Origin: Antiquaquibacter oligotrophicus
GTDB lineage: Bacteria > Actinomycetota > Actinomycetes > Actinomycetales > Microbacteriaceae
DNA length: 64,000 bases
NCBI RefSeq assembly: GCF_020535405.1
Contig: NZ_CP085036.1
Span: 2,542,001-2,606,000 of the forward strand
Direction of reading: 5' to 3'
Made by a program: the position numbers and the translations under genes. The notes beneath the pieces were generated by a model, which saw only the letters and a list, made by a program, of their open reading frames with translations, did no database searches and was not told where the DNA came from. How positions within the stretch are numbered: the first letter of the stretch is position 1; every line of letters begins with the position of its first letter. Shown here one piece after another: positions 61,708 through 64,000 of this stretch.

Positions 61708-62201
61708 CAGCCCTCCATGGCGTCGAGGAGCGACCCTTGCACAAAACCGAGCCACTGGTAGATGTCCTGCATGACCTCGTCGTCATGTCCGACATCGTCC
61801 GCGGTCTCGATGCCGAGTCGAACAGCGATGATCAGGCGCAGATCGGTCAGCACCGTCAACCACGCTTCGGCCTGAGGCGCGTCGAGCTCGGCAAGTCCGT
61901 CGCCAAGCGTCGCCCTGAGGAGACTGGCGTTGGTGACCTTACGAAGTGCGAGGGTTTGCTCCGTGAGCCGGCGGTACTCCGACGACGCATCCGGGTCGTC
62001 CCTGTAGGCGTCGGGGAAGAGCCGTCTCAAGGCCGGATCGTCGGATGCCGCGTGCGATCCGTTCATGCCCAACTCATCGGGCGACGCCGGTGCAAGGGGG
62101 TTGAGCATCGCGGTCATCTGATCGATGAGTTCACGCAAAACTTCGACCTCTTGCTGTGCAAAGGCGGCGACATAGCGGCCACCCTCCAGTCTGAACGGCA
62201 T
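61707..62201 (-). CDS. DUF2017 family protein
   Basis: The 164-residue protein has MPFRLEGGRYVAAFAQQEVEVLREL, RRLFPDAYRDDPDASSEYRRLTEQTLALRK and TVLTDLRLIIAVRLGIET, the DUF2017 pattern found next to clpS in actinobacteria. The function is not known, but the conserved order suggests a link to ClpS/ClpCP proteolysis. ATG 62201 overlaps the clpS stop (ATGA). Confidence 0.87.
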   Translation of the reverse strand: MPFRLEGGRYVAAFAQQEVEVLRELIDQMTAMLNPLAPASPDELGMNGSHAASDDPALRRLFPDAYRDDPDASSEYRRLTEQTLALRKVTNASLLRATLGDGLAELDAPQAEAWLTVLTDLRLIIAVRLGIETADDVGHDDEVMQDIYQWLGFVQGSLLDAMEG

Positions 62202-62485
62202 CACGAGAACGCCTTCGACACTGTCGCCCACAGTCCGAAACCGTGCATCGCCTCCACGTGCCGCTCCATCTCCTCGCGCGGCCCCGTCGCGACGACGGCC
62301 TTCCCCTCGTTATGAACGAGAAGCATGAGGCGCTCGGCCTCCTCGCGCGGGTAACCGAAGTAGGTCTGGAAGACCCGCGTCACGTAAGGCTGGAGGTTCA
62401 CCGGGTCGTCCCACACGATCGTGACCCACGGAACGTCGAGGGATACGAGCTCGGAGAGTTCCGTCTCGCTCGACGTCGTAGGCAC
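62201..62485 (-). CDS. clpS: ATP-dependent Clp protease adaptor ClpS
   Basis: The 94-residue protein has VTIVWDDPVNLQPYVTRVFQTYFGY and LMLLVHNEGKAVVATG, the ClpS fold that delivers N-degron substrates to ClpCP. Residues for the N-end pocket (N in DDPVN, M/L and H) are present. GTG 62485 has GGGAG 6 nt upstream. The operon continues with DUF2017 and the metallopeptidase gene, a conserved actinobacterial order. Confidence 0.92.
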   Translation of the reverse strand: MPTTSSETELSELVSLDVPWVTIVWDDPVNLQPYVTRVFQTYFGYPREEAERLMLLVHNEGKAVVATGPREEMERHVEAMHGFGLWATVSKAFS

Positions 62486-62542
62486 ACACTCTCCCGGTAA
62501 AACAGGAAAACGGCCCGGATGACTCGGACCGTTTTCACCTGG

Positions 62543-62616
62543 GGTGGACGACGGGGCTCGAACCCGCGACATCCGGCTCCACAAGCCAGCGCTCTGCCAA
62601 CTGAGCTACGCCCACC
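62543..62616 (-). tRNA. tRNA-His (anticodon GTG)
   Basis: The minus strand folds into a cloverleaf: acceptor GTGGGCG/CGTCCAC with a G-T pair, D arm GCTC...GAGC, anticodon stem CTGGC/GCCGG with loop TTGTGGA (GTG, His), and T arm with GTTCGAGC. A G at -1 (62616) precedes the stem, as expected for tRNA-His. No CCA is encoded. Confidence 0.95.
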
Positions 62617-62650
62617 ATGTGGCCCCAATCGGGGCAACCGGATAAGTGTA

Positions 62651-63271
62651 TTACAGCCGCGAGGCGAAAGACTCCACCACGTCAGCGGAGAGTTCTTGAA
62701 GGAGCTCGGTCGACGGCCCCGGCTCGCCGACGAAGACCGCGCGGCGGTAGTACTCGAGTTCGCGGATCGATTCGAGAATGTCGGCGAGGGCGCGGTGGCC
62801 TCCGTCCTTAGTTGGTGCGTTGAAGTAGACACGCGGAAACCAGTGTCGCGACAGCTCTTTGATGGATGACACGTCGATGCTGCGGTAGTGCAGGTGCGAG
62901 TCGACGCGAGGCATGTATTTGGCGAGGAACATGCGGTCGGTACCGATGGTGTTGCCGGCGAGCGGTGCGGTCTTGGGTGTCGGCACGTGGTTGATGATGT
63001 ACTCGTGCACGGCGAACTCGGCGTCGGCCAACGACATGCCGTGGGGGATCTCCTCCAGCAGTCCGCTCGAGGTGTGCATCTCCCTGACGAAGTCGCTCAT
63101 GTTGTCGAACGCGGACTGGTCCGGATTGATCACGACACTGAAGCCGGGGTCGACCGCGACAAGGTTGTAGTCGGTGATGACGACGGCAACTTCGACCAAC
63201 TCGTCCACACCAACATCGAGACCGGTCATCTCGCAATCGATCCAAACGAGCAAATCAGAGTTCGAGGGCAT
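62651..63271 (-). CDS. orn: Oligoribonuclease
   Basis: The 206-residue protein is a DEDDh 3'-5' exonuclease: WIDCEMTGLD (D12, E14), NTIGTDRMFLAKYMP, and HRALADI with SIKELSRHWFP. It degrades nanoRNAs and linear dinucleotides such as pGpG. ATG 63271 has TAGACT 6 nt upstream: leaderless. The tRNA-His lies immediately downstream of its stop. Confidence 0.95.
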   Translation of the reverse strand: MPSNSDLLVWIDCEMTGLDVGVDELVEVAVVITDYNLVAVDPGFSVVINPDQSAFDNMSDFVREMHTSSGLLEEIPHGMSLADAEFAVHEYIINHVPTPKTAPLAGNTIGTDRMFLAKYMPRVDSHLHYRSIDVSSIKELSRHWFPRVYFNAPTKDGGHRALADILESIRELEYYRRAVFVGEPGPSTELLQELSADVVESFASRL

Positions 63272-63280
63272 TCCCGCAGT

Positions 63281-64000
63281 CTATCGGCGGGCGGCGACGC
63301 TGATCAGTCGGGGAAGTTTGGCCGAACGCCCGTCACCCGTGGATACTCCGCGCACGCGTCGAGCCACCCACGGCAATGCATGCTGACGCGCCCACTGCGC
63401 GAAAGAGAGATCGGCCCTCGGCGGCGCGACCGGGAGGGCCGCAGCGGGCGGTGCGGCGACCTCGTAATACGCGATGCCGAGCGAGTGCGCGGCGCGCGAG
63501 GCGAGCAGACGATGGCCGGAGGATGACAGGTGCACACGATCCTCTGACCACATCGACGGCGACTGAAGTTCGCGGATGCCCCACAGATCCAGGGTGAAGG
63601 TCTTGTGTTCTCGGGCGATACTCCACAGGTTCGCGTTGTAGACGGCGGCCCGGCCGCGCAGGGGTTTGAGGAAGAACGCGAACCGCGGGTCGAAACACGT
63701 GGCAAGGAGAACATCGATACCCGCCGCGCGCAGGGCGGCGACACCCTTTTCGACTTCGGTGGCGAGCGAATCGGGATCGGCGTGTGCTCCCATGAGATCG
63801 TTGCCGCCGATGAGGATCGAGACAAGGTCCGCCCGCAGCTCGATCGCTCGGGGAACTTGCTCCTCGACCACGTGGCGAACTCGGCGGCCGCGAACGGCGA
63901 GGTTGGCGAACGCGGAGGAAGAGCCGCTGAGGCGCGCGTTGCCGTCGAGGATGATCGCCAACCGGTCCGCCCAACCGAGCCACGGTTCGCCGGCGCCGAC
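63281..64000 (-). CDS. SGNH/GDSL hydrolase, N-terminal part outside window
   Basis: The frame is open to base 64000, and the extra codons read VGAGEPWLGWADRLAIIL before the conserved NLAVRGRRVRHVVEEQ. The SGNH blocks visible are ILIGGNDLMG (block III), and DRVHLSSSGHRLLA (catalytic D and H). The block I serine is beyond the window. It is probably an esterase or lipase of unknown substrate. A short C-terminal extension with basic residues follows. Confidence 0.82.
   Translation of the reverse strand, partial: VGAGEPWLGWADRLAIILDGNARLSGSSSAFANLAVRGRRVRHVVEEQVPRAIELRADLVSILIGGNDLMGAHADPDSLATEVEKGVAALRAAGIDVLLATCFDPRFAFFLKPLRGRAAVYNANLWSIAREHKTFTLDLWGIRELQSPSMWSEDRVHLSSSGHRLLASRAAHSLGIAYYEVAAPPAAALPVAPPRADLSFAQWARQHALPWVARRVRGVSTGDGRSAKLPRLISVAARR

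Noticed and set aside
62519..62869. Frame across the tRNA-His with the GGRRGSNPRHPAP-type sequence
   Set aside because: This is the well-known artefact of translating the tRNA complement; the tRNA explains the conservation.

Overview
The window is high-GC DNA from an actinobacterium, most likely a member of the Microbacteriaceae. The evidence is GC-rich third codon positions, frequent GGATGCC/GGCATCC words inside genes, many leaderless-type promoters (a TANNNT hexamer 6-8 nt before ATG or GTG with no Shine-Dalgarno sequence), actinobacterial families (DUF3097, DUF2017, a DUF6412-like protein beside YidC, an F420-type LLM oxidoreductase), LAxTG sorting signals and the gene order clpS-DUF2017-metallopeptidase. 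All functions are read from protein sequence by eye; no database search was possible.

Layout. 1-756: the 3' end of gatB. 894-5198: a minus-strand block of lower GC that looks acquired. It holds an OLD-family ATPase/TOPRIM nuclease gene overlapping a UvrD-like helicase gene (a Gabija-type anti-phage pair), followed by an unrecognised third gene. 5359-8668: a minus-strand run of a RlaP-like nucleotidyltransferase, a DUF1294 membrane protein and a NERD-UvrD helicase. 8768-14087: small exported and membrane proteins, an ECF sigma factor and its probable membrane partner separated by a higBA toxin-antitoxin module, then DUF1905, YCII and DUF4287 genes. 14153-21783: a LacI regulator and a five-gene operon (solute-binding lipoprotein, two permeases, a double ATPase, GH1 glycosidase) for uptake and hydrolysis of a beta-glycoside, with a LacI-type operator over its promoter. 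21799-30735: a RibD/DHFR-like reductase, an LAxTG surface protein, an MMPL exporter with a DUF2993 protein and a two-component system, an AI-2E-type permease, and a SatD-like gene with a striking AT-rich operator. 30802-44698: NYN-domain protein, thioredoxin reductase-like flavoprotein, XRE-cupin regulator, esterase, zinc-ribbon nuclease-like protein, HhH-GPD protein, twin YihY proteins, a short UvrA, a G6PDH, YidC and a SRPBCC protein. 44670-57232: FBP protein, TetR regulator facing a VOC protein, methyltransferase, sugar porter, Tat phospholipase C-like enzyme, two M23 peptidases, DUF3097, a 77-residue LAxTG protein, a glycosyltransferase, an EXPERA-like protein and an LLM oxidoreductase. 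57263-60690: a TPP riboswitch controlling a YkoEDC thiamine-precursor ECF transporter plus a small P-loop protein. 60687-64000: lipoprotein, zincin, DUF2017, ClpS, tRNA-His, oligoribonuclease and a partial SGNH hydrolase.

The most interesting items are the Gabija-like block with its unassigned third gene and a dyad at its start; a 15-bp dyad shared by the YCII, DHFR-like and TetR/VOC promoters, suggesting a small regulon of the TetR protein encoded here; the paired AT-rich inverted repeats before satD; the higBA cassette sitting inside a sigma-factor operon; and the 77-residue protein that is almost only a signal peptide and a sorting signal. No gap between genes exceeds 300 bases, and I saw no rRNA, CRISPR array, insertion sequence or replication origin.
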